From Archangiaceae bacterium (lineage in GTDB: Bacteria > Myxococcota > Myxococcia > Myxococcales > Myxococcaceae): DNA of 64,000 nucleotides. The stretch is from positions 1 through 64,000 of the forward strand of contig JAACJQ010000184.1 in the NCBI GenBank assembly GCA_016879935.1, read 5' to 3'. The position numbers and the translations under genes were made by a program. The notes under the pieces are model-generated. The model worked only from the letters and a program-made list of their open reading frames with translations. It was not told the origin of the DNA and did not search any database. Shown in pieces: positions 56,834 to 64,000 of this stretch; the first letter of the stretch is position 1; each line of letters begins with the position of its first letter.

Positions 56834-57648
56834 CGCGCACCTCCGCGCTTGAGGCGTGAGCGTCTGTTCGTTCTCGCCGCGTCGATGAGCTCGGCGATGC
56901 GCGACTTCACCTGCTCGACGTAGCCCTTGATCACGACGTCGTCTTCGTCACCCGAGCCCTCGAACACCATCGGCGCGCCGTAGTGCACCTCGCACGGCAC
57001 CGGCAGCGGGAGCGCGACGCCGTAGGGCGTCACGGGCACGTACGGCACGCCCATGATCTTCCCCAGCGCGTAGCTGTTCATCACGGTCGGCACGGCATCA
57101 CCGCCACCCACGAAGCCCAGCGGCACGATCGGGGTCTTCGTCTTGAGGGCGAGCCGCACGAACCCGGTGCCGAAGTCGACCAGGGAGTAGCGCTCTTTGT
57201 AGAGCTTCGCGGTGCCCTTCGCGCCCTCGGGGAACACCATGAGCAGGCGATCGTCGAGCAGCAGGCGCTCGGCATGCTCGGGCAGCCCCGTGAACTGCCC
57301 GGTGCGACTCGACCAGAGGCTCCCGATGGGCAGCTGGTTGATGAACTTCTCGGCCATGCCCTGCGCGAGGCGGGGCGGCTCCATCTCGAGCATCATCGAG
57401 GCGATCACCATCGCGCCGTCGAGCGCGTAGCCGCCCGAGTGGTTGCCGACGAGCATGGCGCGCCCTCGCTTGGGCACGTTCTCGACGCCCACCGCGTGCA
57501 CGCGGAAATATTTCCGATACATCCACCCCAGAATGGAGAAGCCCGTCGCCAGGTGCTTCTTCGAGATGCCGTAGGGGTCGACGCCGAGCGCGTTGAACGG
57601 CAGCTCGAGACGGTTCACGAGATCCCGCACCGCTTCATCTTTCGCCAT
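56830..57648 (-). CDS. Lysophospholipid acyltransferase-family protein (LPLAT)
   Basis: 272 residues from ATG 57648. The acyltransferase motifs are GNHSGGYALDG (His and Asp of the catalytic pair) and FPEGAKGTAK (substrate site), both intact, in a soluble or monotopic protein with an amphipathic region (FSILGWMYRKYF). It belongs to the group whose members carry NHSGG, related to diacylglycerol or wax-type acyltransferases; the exact acceptor is unknown. The C-terminus is basic. Translation of the SDR gene starts in its stop codon. An upstream in-frame extension overlapping the kinase gene is rejected. Confidence 0.87.
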   Translation of the reverse strand: MAKDEAVRDLVNRLELPFNALGVDPYGISKKHLATGFSILGWMYRKYFRVHAVGVENVPKRGRAMLVGNHSGGYALDGAMVIASMMLEMEPPRLAQGMAEKFINQLPIGSLWSSRTGQFTGLPEHAERLLLDDRLLMVFPEGAKGTAKLYKERYSLVDFGTGFVRLALKTKTPIVPLGFVGGGDAVPTVMNSYALGKIMGVPYVPVTPYGVALPLPVPCEVHYGAPMVFEGSGDEDDVVIKGYVEQVKSRIAELIDAARTNRRSRLKRGGAR

Positions 57649-57726
57649 GTGCGCGAGTGTACTCGCCGTCCTCCGGCATGCCCGGCAAATCCAACGAGGG
57701 GCCTTCGTCGTAAGCCGGGCGACCTC

Positions 57727-59085
57727 ATGGATGGCTCTCCGCCGGCCTCGCACTCGGGCCGAACGCTTCACCACTTCAGGCTCGACCAGGGCATCGCCGA
57801 AGGCGGCATGGGGCGCGTGTACCTGGGCTTCGATCTGTCGCTGCAGCGGCCCGTCGCGGTGAAGGTGATTCGGCCCGAGTACTCCCACGAGCAGTCGTTC
57901 GTCGCCCGCTTCGTGCGCGAGGCCCGCGCGCAGGCGCAGATCGTTCACCCGAACGTCGTGCAGGTCTTCTACGTCGGCCAGGAGGGCGAGACGCTCTTCA
58001 TGGTGATGGAGCTGGTCGAAGGCGGCTCGCTCGCCGGCCAGCTGCGCGACTCGGGGCCGCTCGACTGGAAGACGGCGCATCGCCACCTGCTGGCGCTCGC
58101 GCAGGGGCTCAAAGAGGCCTCGCGGCTCGGCATGATCCACCGCGACATCAAGCCCGACAACGTGCTGCTCGATCGTTTCGGTGAAGCGCACCTGGCCGAC
58201 TTCGGGCTCGCGGCTCCGGTGATGTCGCGCGAGGCCGTCACGCTGCCGAACATTCGTGCGTACAACCCCGCGCTGCCCTCGCTGACCCAGGTGGGCTCGG
58301 TGATGGGCAGCCCGCCGTACATGTCGCCCGAGCAGGCCGCCGGTGACGCGCTCGACGAGCGCAGTGACATCTACGCGCTGGGCGCGACGTTTCTCGAGCT
58401 GCTCACGGGCGCACCACCGACCCGCGCCTCGACGCTGATGGAGCTGCAGTCGTTTCATCACGGCCCGCCGCCACCGCCGCTCGAGCCCCGACGTGGTGCG
58501 GTGCCGGTCTCGTTCGCGCGGGTGATCGATCGCTGTCTGGCCCGGAAGAAGGAGGAGCGGTTTCAGAGCTACGACGAGCTCATCGCCGCGCTGCAAGCGG
58601 CGGGGCCGCGTCCCGTCATCGACGCAGGCGCGCTCCCGCGGGCGCTGGCCTGGGCCATCGACGTGTCGGTGTTCGTGATCGCGTTGATGAGCTCGGCCGC
58701 CCTGGGCCTCGGCCTGGTGCCGCGGGTCTTCATCTCGTTCGCCATGCTGATGCTGTGGCTCTGGGCAGGCGCGGTCGCCGTTCGTGCCACGCCCGGCTTG
58801 TGGATGATGCGCCTGGTGCTCTCGCGCCCGAACGGAGACGAGCTGCCAAGAGGTGCGGTCGTGCTCCGGAGTCTGCTCCAGTACCTCTGGGTTCCCTTCG
58901 CGGGGCTCGCGCTGGCGGCGCTCTACAACGCGTGGTCGGGGGTCGCGCAGTCTGGCCTGCTGGCGGCGCTGACGATCACGGCCGGCCTCAGCCTGATGGG
59001 GTCGATGGCGCGGTTCTTCGGTACGGCTCGGCGCACGTTGATCGATCGCATCGCTGCGACGCGGGTGCTCGTCTTCGTGAGGTGA
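57727..59085 (+). CDS. Hanks-type Ser/Thr protein kinase fused to an RDD membrane domain
   Basis: 452 residues from ATG 57727. The kinase domain (about 15-295) is complete: glycine loop AEGGMGRVY, K46 in VAVKVI, catalytic D140 in HRDIKPDNVLL, DFGLA and SPPYMSPEQ. After it an RDD-type domain (about 305-450) holds four predicted membrane helices and begins PRALAWAIDV with the Arg-x-x-x-x-x-Asp of this family. Bacterial kinases usually carry one span and an external sensor; here the membrane domain itself may sense or transport. It is divergent from the acyltransferase gene and convergent with the next gene, with no gap. Confidence 0.92.
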   Translation: MDGSPPASHSGRTLHHFRLDQGIAEGGMGRVYLGFDLSLQRPVAVKVIRPEYSHEQSFVARFVREARAQAQIVHPNVVQVFYVGQEGETLFMVMELVEGGSLAGQLRDSGPLDWKTAHRHLLALAQGLKEASRLGMIHRDIKPDNVLLDRFGEAHLADFGLAAPVMSREAVTLPNIRAYNPALPSLTQVGSVMGSPPYMSPEQAAGDALDERSDIYALGATFLELLTGAPPTRASTLMELQSFHHGPPPPPLEPRRGAVPVSFARVIDRCLARKKEERFQSYDELIAALQAAGPRPVIDAGALPRALAWAIDVSVFVIALMSSAALGLGLVPRVFISFAMLMLWLWAGAVAVRATPGLWMMRLVLSRPNGDELPRGAVVLRSLLQYLWVPFAGLALAALYNAWSGVAQSGLLAALTITAGLSLMGSMARFFGTARRTLIDRIAATRVLVFVR

Positions 59086-59574
59086 TCAGGCGCCCGTGTG
59101 ACCGGGCTGCTTCACGTTCGCGCGTTGCACGAAGTCTTCGACCGTGCCCGACGTCGACGAGGCCTCGATGAGCGTGCGGTACGTACCGAGGGGAATGTCG
59201 ATCGGCCCCGCCGTCGTCATCATCCACAACGAGAGCGTGTAGCCGGTGGGCACGCGGGTGATGGGCATCTGCTCGACGCGCAGCTCGACGCGCGCCAGCT
59301 CGAGTGGCTCTCCATCGACCAGCAGCCGGCCCTGGGTGCGAACGATGGTCCACGTCGCGATGCGGGCGGCCCGCACCATCACGAGCGCGAAGACCGAGAT
59401 CAGCGCCCCCGACAGCGCGAGCAACATGAGGCCCGGGCCGCTGCCGAGATCGATCAGCGCCAGCGAGGTCGAGAGCACCAGCACGCCGAACGCTGCCGCA
59501 CCAAAGCGACCCCACGCGCGGCCACGCTCGACCACGAGACAGTCTCCGCGGGGCTGGCTGATGCGTACCTTCAT
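59086..59574 (-). CDS. Membrane protein of unknown function
   Basis: 162 residues. Two membrane spans (about 24-43 and 48-68), then a cytoplasmic segment of about 95 residues with strands (TWTIVRTQGRLLVDGEPLELARVEL; YTLSLWMMTTAGPIDIPLG) that resembles the bPH/DUF-type domains that follow two spans. Final residues are polar. Its stop abuts the kinase stop on the other strand. No family identified with confidence; possibly a membrane partner of the kinase-RDD protein, which is speculation. Confidence 0.75.
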   Translation of the reverse strand: MKVRISQPRGDCLVVERGRAWGRFGAAAFGVLVLSTSLALIDLGSGPGLMLLALSGALISVFALVMVRAARIATWTIVRTQGRLLVDGEPLELARVELRVEQMPITRVPTGYTLSLWMMTTAGPIDIPLGTYRTLIEASSTSGTVEDFVQRANVKQPGHTGA

Positions 59575-59655
59575 GGGCGTGGTGAAAATGTACTCAAGGG
59601 CTCAACGCCGTGCATCCCCCCGACCTTCCCGGGAAAGCACGCGTGGGTCTTCTGC

Positions 59656-60408
59656 CTACACGACGGGTGGGAGCGAGCCGGGCGCGGGCGTGTGGTTGGT
59701 CTCGTCGATCGTCGAGGAAAGCAGTCGTCGGGCCTCGCGCACGTCACGCTCGGTCTCAGGCGGCAGCTTGTGGCCCTCGAGGAGGTTGGCGAGTGAGGCC
59801 GAGGCGGCGCGCATGGCCTGAATGGCGTGCAGGTGCCGGTTCTTGATGCTGGTGAGCCGTTCGTGCGCCTCGGCGACCTCGACCTGGTGCTTCGACGCGA
59901 GGTACTGCTTCTCTTCCTGTGCGAGCTCGAGGGCCTGCTGGAGCATCGCCACTTCGGTGTCGCGCTCGAAGACGCCGTTGCCGGCCTTCTGCAGCTCCTG
60001 GAGCTTGAAGATGAGCGACTCGCGCTCCTGGAGAATGCGCTGGCTCTCGATGGCCGCGCGGATCTTCTCCTGCACGAGGCTCATCTGCGGGAAGGGCTTC
60101 TCGAGGTAGTCGACCGCGCCGAGCCGCAGCGCCTCGAGAATCGAGGTCACGTTCGGGTAGCCCGTCATCATCATGCACGCGCAGAACGGCTGGCGGCTGC
60201 GGGCCGCGCGAATGACGTCGAGGCCGCTCCCGTCGGGCAGGTTCTTGTCGACGAGCAGCGCGCCGAACCGTTGGGAGTCGAGCGCCTTCACGGCGTCGGT
60301 CACCCGGTTCGCGGTGATGACGGCGAACGCCTTCTTCTCGAGCGCGATTCGCAGAACGTCGAGGACGATGGGCTCGTCGTCGATGAGCAGAACGGAGTTT
60401 GGGACCAC
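59656..60408 (-). CDS. Response regulator with a C-terminal coiled coil
   Basis: 250 residues from GTG 60408, which begins VVPNSVLLIDDEP; the frame is open further upstream but overlaps the divergent gene. The receiver domain (5-125) has the acidic pair D10/D11, acceptor D54 (LLVDKNLPDG), T in MMTGYPN and K in LEKPFP. Then a long coiled coil (about 125-205) and a helical tail. There is no DNA-binding or enzyme domain, so output is by protein contact. The kinase partner is not adjacent. It is divergent from a small zinc-ribbon gene. Confidence 0.88.
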   Translation of the reverse strand: MVPNSVLLIDDEPIVLDVLRIALEKKAFAVITANRVTDAVKALDSQRFGALLVDKNLPDGSGLDVIRAARSRQPFCACMMMTGYPNVTSILEALRLGAVDYLEKPFPQMSLVQEKIRAAIESQRILQERESLIFKLQELQKAGNGVFERDTEVAMLQQALELAQEEKQYLASKHQVEVAEAHERLTSIKNRHLHAIQAMRAASASLANLLEGHKLPPETERDVREARRLLSSTIDETNHTPAPGSLPPVV

Positions 60409-60456
60409 GGACGAGAAGTCTCGCGCTTCGCTCGACGCAGGTCGAGAATCGCCAGC

Positions 60457-60687
60457 ATGGACGAGCTGAATACAGTGTTGGCGAAGGTAGGCGGATGGAA
60501 GTCGGTCGTCTTCGCGGTGGTGGTGATCGTCGTGCTGGTCGTCCTGAAGCGACTGCTGTCGTCGAAGGCGCCTGCGTACGAGGGCGAGAAGCGGCGGGTG
60601 ATGTGCGGGTGCGGCTGGCAAGGGAGCGTCACCAAGATGAAGCCGCGCTGCCCGATGTGTGGGCGCACCGAGCTGCACGACGTGTGA
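60457..60687 (+). CDS. Small membrane protein with a zinc ribbon
   Basis: 76 residues from ATG 60457. One membrane span (about 17-32) and a C-terminal zinc ribbon (CGCGWQG ... CPMCGR). The ribbon faces the cytoplasm if the N-terminus is outside. Function unknown. It ends 40 bp before a protein with an SSB-like tail. Confidence 0.75.
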   Translation: MDELNTVLAKVGGWKSVVFAVVVIVVLVVLKRLLSSKAPAYEGEKRRVMCGCGWQGSVTKMKPRCPMCGRTELHDV

Positions 60688-60727
60688 ACTGGACAGGCGA
60701 GCCGTCGCCGTGATGAAGGCCGCACCC

Positions 60728-61216
60728 ATGAGCGAGACCTTTCCCGTGACGGTGGCAGTGACGCGAGCAGATGGTTCGGTGGAGCAGGTGCGGGTCGGCA
60801 CCGCCACGCGAACGGGCGAGGGCTTCTCGTTGAGTCTGGGCGATCTGCGTATCGGTGGCAGCGCTGACGTGGGTGGTGCTCCCGTTCGCCGCGCGGCGAC
60901 CTCGAGCGCTCCGCGCAGCTCGGGCGGTGGTGACGCGTCGGGCATGGTGTTCCCGCCGTACGGCCGCTCGAAGGGCCTGCCCATCTCGGGCGCCTCGATG
61001 CAGGACCTCGAGTTCTACGCGAACGGCTGCCGTCGCACGCTCGGCGATCCGGGCAAGGCGCGCTGGCACGACAAGGAGCGCGTGCTGCTCGCCGCCATCG
61101 AAGGCGAGATGGCCCGGCAGGGCGGCGGCGGAGGAGGTGGCGGTGGTGGGTTCGGTGGCGACGGCCCCGACGACTCGCACATTCCGCCCCCGAGCGACGA
61201 CGACGCGCCGTTCTAA
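60728..61216 (+). CDS. Protein with a Gly-rich linker and SSB-like acidic C-terminal tip
   Basis: 162 residues from ATG 60728 (AAGG 12 bp upstream; ATG 60713 is an alternative). An N-terminal beta part (FPVTVAVTRADGSVEQVRVG ... LRIGGSAD) and a Ser/Gly linker precede a helical domain (about 78-132; FPPYGRSKGLPISGASMQDLEFY ... WHDKERVLLAAIEGEM). The FPPYGRSKGLPIS stretch recalls the DUF3820-type pattern PFGKYKG. A polyglycine linker follows, and the chain ends DDDAPF, very like the DDDIPF tip by which single-stranded-DNA-binding protein recruits partners. No OB-fold is evident. It may compete for, or join, SSB partner proteins. Confidence 0.78.
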   Translation: MSETFPVTVAVTRADGSVEQVRVGTATRTGEGFSLSLGDLRIGGSADVGGAPVRRAATSSAPRSSGGGDASGMVFPPYGRSKGLPISGASMQDLEFYANGCRRTLGDPGKARWHDKERVLLAAIEGEMARQGGGGGGGGGGFGGDGPDDSHIPPPSDDDAPF

Positions 61217-61836
61217 CGGTACAGGCCGTCTCGCAGCCGTTCGAAGTGCCGCCATGCGCGGGCCGAGAGTTCGGCCATCGTCACCGTGCGCGACTTCGAG
61301 AGTGCGAGGAGCTGCTTCTCCAGCCCCTCCGACATCAGGCTCACCGTCTCGACCGCGTCTCCCAGCGTGAGGCCCGCGCGCAGCTTCGAGCCATCGAGGC
61401 CCTCGAGCACGCGAGGCCAGGCGGACTTCAGCAGCTGGGCCTGACGCGCGAGCAACTTCGGCGACAGTGATGGCGGCGCCTCGGTCAGGGCCACCTCGAG
61501 GAACTCCGCGCTCAGCGGGTGCCGCGCCGCCAGCTCGAGCTTGCGCATCGTGAGCTGATGCAGGCGCTCGAAGAGTTCGGTCGAGCCTGCAAAGGGCGAG
61601 AAGACGATGCCGCTCAGTCGCCCGAGCTCTCGATCGAAGAGCGCCTCGAGCAGGCCTTCTTTCGAGCCAAAGTGGTGAAACACGAGGCCCTTCGCGACCC
61701 CGGCCTTGCTCGCGATCAGGTTCGTCGACGCCGCCTCGTAGCCGCGGGTCGCGAACTCCTCCACGGCCGCGTCGAGAATGCGCTCCACACCCGAAGACGA
61801 AGCGGTTTCGCGCGGTTGACGGGTTCGGCTGACCAT
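61213..61836 (-). CDS. TetR-family transcriptional regulator
   Basis: 207 residues from ATG 61836. The N-terminal helix-turn-helix (ILDAAVEEFATRGYEAASTNLIASKAGVAKGLVFHHFGSKEG) is typical TetR; the C-terminal ligand domain has helices of no specific type. The gene overlaps the preceding convergent gene by 3 bp. Its promoter holds two palindromic TGACC-N4-GGTCA sites, so it probably represses itself and the divergent aminotransferase-like gene. The ligand is unknown. Confidence 0.93.
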   Translation of the reverse strand: MVSRTRQPRETASSSGVERILDAAVEEFATRGYEAASTNLIASKAGVAKGLVFHHFGSKEGLLEALFDRELGRLSGIVFSPFAGSTELFERLHQLTMRKLELAARHPLSAEFLEVALTEAPPSLSPKLLARQAQLLKSAWPRVLEGLDGSKLRAGLTLGDAVETVSLMSEGLEKQLLALSKSRTVTMAELSARAWRHFERLRDGLYR

Positions 61837-61843
61837 GTGGTCA
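61830..61843 (-). promoter_or_regulatory. TetR operator 1
   Basis: TGACCATGTGGTCA, a perfect inverted repeat of TGACCA with a 2-base centre. It overlaps the tetR start codon and the predicted transcription start, and is 31 bp from operator 2 centre to centre (three helical turns). Confidence 0.85.
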
Positions 61844-61846
61844 ACA

Positions 61847-61875
61847 TCGATAGGGGCGACTGACCGCCTGGTCAA
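61847..61875 (-). promoter_or_regulatory. Promoter of tetR
   Basis: On the minus strand TTGACC (61875-61870), a 17-bp spacer and TATCGA (61852-61847). The transcript would begin only a few bases before the ATG, a near-leaderless message. Operator 2 covers the -35 box. Confidence 0.65.
61861..61874 (+). promoter_or_regulatory. TetR operator 2
   Basis: TGACCGCCTGGTCA, with inverted arms TGACC and GGTCA as in operator 1. It overlaps the -35 box of tetR and lies upstream of the divergent gene. Confidence 0.8.
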
Positions 61876-61935
61876 GTCGAACTTCGGCCGGCACTCTTGC
61901 GCAGGCGGAACGCATTGGGTGTGGTGCTGAACGAG

Positions 61936-63159
61936 ATGGCGCGAAACACGAAGTTCGTGATCGGAGAGGCCGAAGCGGGAATCGCCGAAGCGGCCGAGCT
62001 GGGGCTCATGCACACGCACTTCACGGCGCGTGACGGCCGAGTGGTGACGCTCCCCGATGGCCACGACGCGGTCGAGTTCATCAACTGCAGCTACCTGGGC
62101 CTCGATACGCACCCGAAGCTCATCGAAGGCGCGAAGCGGGCGGTCGACGAGTTCGGCGTGCACTTCTGCTGTGCGCGATCGCGTCTCACCATCGAGCCGA
62201 ACGTTCAGCTCGAGGCGCAGCTGAGCGAGCTCTTCCGCGGCCACGCCATCACCTTTCCCAGCGTCACCGCGGCGCACATGTCGGTGCTGCCCACGCTGGC
62301 GAGCGGCGGGTTGCTGCCTTCGTCGGTGCGGTCACGAACGCGCTTCGTGTTCGACAAGCAGGCGCACGCGTCGATGCAGTTCCTCCGCCCCGTCATCGCG
62401 GCGGAGGCGAACTCGGTCACGACGATCGGTCACAACGATCTGCAGGCGCTCGAAGACGAAGCGAAAGCGGCCGACGCAGCGGGAGAGACGGTCGTCTACC
62501 TCGCTGACGGCGTGTACTCGATGGGCGGCCTGTGCCCCCTGCCCGAGCTGGTCGAGCTGAGCGAGAAGTGGGGCATCGTGCTGTACCTCGACGACGCGCA
62601 CGGCACGTCGATCTTCGGGCGGCAGGGCGAAGGCTCGGTGCGCGGTGCGTGGGACGGCGAGCTGCCCGAGACGGTGATCATCACGTACTCGCTGGGCAAG
62701 GGCTTCGGGTGCAACGGCGGCGGCGTGCTGCTGCCGACGAAGTGGCAGGCCGATCGCGTGCGCCGCTTCGGCATGACGTACGGCTTCTCGGCGCCGCTCG
62801 ACTTCTCGGTGGTGGGCGCTGCGCTCGAAGCGGTGAAGCTGCACACGGACGGCACGGTGGAGCGGCTGCAGAAAGAGCTGCGCGCCCGCGTCGCGCACTT
62901 CGACGAGCAGGTCAGCACCGACGCCCGAGACTTCAGCCCGATTCGTCGCGTGGTGATCGGTGACGAAGGCGTCTGTCGGTCGCTCGGCGCCCGTCTGCTC
63001 GAGCAGGGCTATCTCGTCAGCACGGCGTTCTTCCCCGTGGTGCCTCGCGGGAAGGCGCAGCTGCGCGTGTGTCTCGGTGTGAACCACACCGATGCGCAGA
63101 TCGATGGCTTCGCGAAGTGTCTGGCCGAGTCACGGGCCGCCCTCGCCAGGACGGCGTGA
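61936..63159 (+). CDS. Alpha-oxoamine synthase-like PLP enzyme
   Basis: 407 residues from ATG 61936 (GTG 61921 is possible). Fold-type I PLP motifs of the KBL/BioF/HemA/SPT group are in place: FDKQAHASM with the His that stacks on PLP, LDDAHGTS with the Asp-x-His, and TYSLGKGFGC whose K255 should bind PLP. Members condense an amino acid with an acyl-CoA and release CO2. It is not clearly BioF, KBL or CqsA, so substrates are unknown. It is controlled from the divergent TetR operators and followed after 3 bp by an ATP-grasp-like gene: a small metabolite pathway is likely. Confidence 0.85.
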   Translation: MARNTKFVIGEAEAGIAEAAELGLMHTHFTARDGRVVTLPDGHDAVEFINCSYLGLDTHPKLIEGAKRAVDEFGVHFCCARSRLTIEPNVQLEAQLSELFRGHAITFPSVTAAHMSVLPTLASGGLLPSSVRSRTRFVFDKQAHASMQFLRPVIAAEANSVTTIGHNDLQALEDEAKAADAAGETVVYLADGVYSMGGLCPLPELVELSEKWGIVLYLDDAHGTSIFGRQGEGSVRGAWDGELPETVIITYSLGKGFGCNGGGVLLPTKWQADRVRRFGMTYGFSAPLDFSVVGAALEAVKLHTDGTVERLQKELRARVAHFDEQVSTDARDFSPIRRVVIGDEGVCRSLGARLLEQGYLVSTAFFPVVPRGKAQLRVCLGVNHTDAQIDGFAKCLAESRAALARTA

Positions 63160-63162
63160 GCC

Positions 63163-64000
63163 ATGACTCCAGCGGCGTGGCGTGAAGCGTTCATCGCGCA
63201 GGTGATGGCGGCTCCGTCGGCGTCGCTGGCTGCGTTCCGCGAGGGGCTTGCTGCAGAAGGAGCCTCGGCGTTGCACCCGGTGCTGTGCCCGATGGTGATC
63301 GACCTCGCGTTCCACGGTCGCATCGAGGCGGCCGTGCGTGAGTGGCACCTGGGCATGCACACGGTGCTGGCGTCGTGGGCCGACGATCAGCTCGAGCCGA
63401 TCGCCGTGCCAGCCGAGCTCAGGTCGCGCGTGGTGAACGAGGCCCGTGAACGGCGCGCCCTCGGCAGCACCCGCTACGACTTCATCGTGAAGGACGATGG
63501 CGAGCTCGCGTTGATCGAGTGTCAGGCGGGCGACCCTTCGGGCATGGGCGTCGAGGAAGCCTCTGCGGGCGCCTTCGCGCGGCTCGGCGTGGAAGGAGTG
63601 CAGCGAAGCTCGGTGGCCTCGTCGATGCGCCGCTTCGTGGCTGAGCACCCATCGCGGGCGGGGCTCGTGGTCTTCGTGATTCACCGCGAGGCGTTCCTCG
63701 AGTGGGACGTCGCGCGGCTGGTGAAGGTGTTTCGAGCAGAAGGGGTCGAAGCCGTCATGGCCGATCCCTCCGAGCTCTCGTTTCGTGACGGTCGGCTCTG
63801 GCTCGGCGCGCGCACCGTCGACACGGTCGTCAGAGACAGCCTCGAAGATCTGCTCGCTCCGGAGCGTGTCGAGGCGAGCCGCGCGTTCCTGGCGGCGTGG
63901 GTCAATGATGCGGTGCGTGTGGTCAACCCTGCGGGCTCCATCGTGGCCGACCACAAGGTGCTGCTTGGCCGGCTGAAGACGCGAGGCGTTCCCGAGACCC
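63163..64000 (+). CDS. Glutathionylspermidine-synthase/ATP-grasp-like protein (3' end outside window)
   Basis: The frame runs from ATG 63163 to the window edge, 279 codons without stop. Features recall the pre-ATP-grasp part of circularly permuted ATP-grasp ligases: a conserved RYDFIVKDDGELALIECQAGDPSG (expected form: R-D-x-DG-x-E-x-N), and AVRVVNPAGSIVADHKVLLGRL, similar to the V-NP-x-S-x-x-x-K-x-LL segment of that group. The ATP site proper would lie beyond the window. It starts 3 bp after the PLP enzyme, so they form an operon. It could join an amino acid or amine to the product of that enzyme; assignment is tentative. Confidence 0.6.
   Translation, partial: MTPAAWREAFIAQVMAAPSASLAAFREGLAAEGASALHPVLCPMVIDLAFHGRIEAAVREWHLGMHTVLASWADDQLEPIAVPAELRSRVVNEARERRALGSTRYDFIVKDDGELALIECQAGDPSGMGVEEASAGAFARLGVEGVQRSSVASSMRRFVAEHPSRAGLVVFVIHREAFLEWDVARLVKVFRAEGVEAVMADPSELSFRDGRLWLGARTVDTVVRDSLEDLLAPERVEASRAFLAAWVNDAVRVVNPAGSIVADHKVLLGRLKTRGVPET

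Overview
The window comes from a GC-rich Gram-negative bacterium, very probably a gliding member of the Myxococcota (Myxococcus/Archangium relatives). The evidence is a complete seven-gene gltD-to-gltJ gliding cluster in its known order, a MYXO-CTERM-type sorting tail, several Cys-rich lipoproteins, a Hanks-type Ser/Thr kinase, and codon use dominated by G/C-ending codons. There is no rRNA, tRNA, CRISPR array, insertion sequence or phage gene that I can support.

Left part (1-7.5 kb): the 3' end of a PP2C phosphatase, an inner-membrane M23 (LytM) peptidase, a large secreted HExxH peptidase, an M16 peptidase pair in which only the first partner keeps the zinc site, and a PilZ protein. From 7.57 to 11.5 kb runs a tightly coupled five-gene envelope operon: an LPP20 (FlgP-like) protein, a FlgT-like protein, a PEGA lipoprotein, a FecR-domain protein and an unknown protein. 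It lies directly upstream of the gliding genes. I consider it the best candidate for an undescribed system: flagellar-ring protein families placed next to a gliding motor, with no flagellar gene in view.

Centre (11.5-37.7 kb): the Glt gliding-motility cluster. GltD and GltE are periplasmic TPR proteins. Two tandem small secreted proteins both resemble GltF. GltG has an FHA domain, a membrane span and an AgmX/PglI-type C-terminal domain. A small unknown protein and the outer-membrane barrel GltH follow. Next come a TPR protein with RG-rich low-complexity tracts and GltI, a 4085-residue TPR protein whose start codon abuts a 12-bp hairpin. GltJ (zinc ribbon, GYF domain, membrane span, C-terminal AgmX-type domain) is followed by a small zinc-finger membrane protein. 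In the family's best-studied member, Myxococcus xanthus, these proteins link the cytoplasmic MglA/AglZ adhesion sites to the outer membrane and are powered by AglRQS. The motor genes and gltABCK are not in this window.

Right part (37.7-64 kb): Cys-rich lipoproteins, a MORN/YwqK-like secreted protein, a matrixin peptidase with an internal MYXO-CTERM signal, and a response regulator/histidine kinase pair. thiC follows under a TPP riboswitch. An accessory stretch (47.5-51.7 kb) of small unknown genes holds two paralogous pairs. Then come pth and rplY, divergent rplS, a YhaN-like protein with a destroyed Walker A motif, an SDR/acyltransferase pair, a kinase-RDD fusion, a response regulator, a protein ending in an SSB-like acidic tip, and a TetR regulator with two palindromic operators. 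The TetR gene is divergent from an alpha-oxoamine-synthase-like gene and a partial ATP-grasp-like gene.
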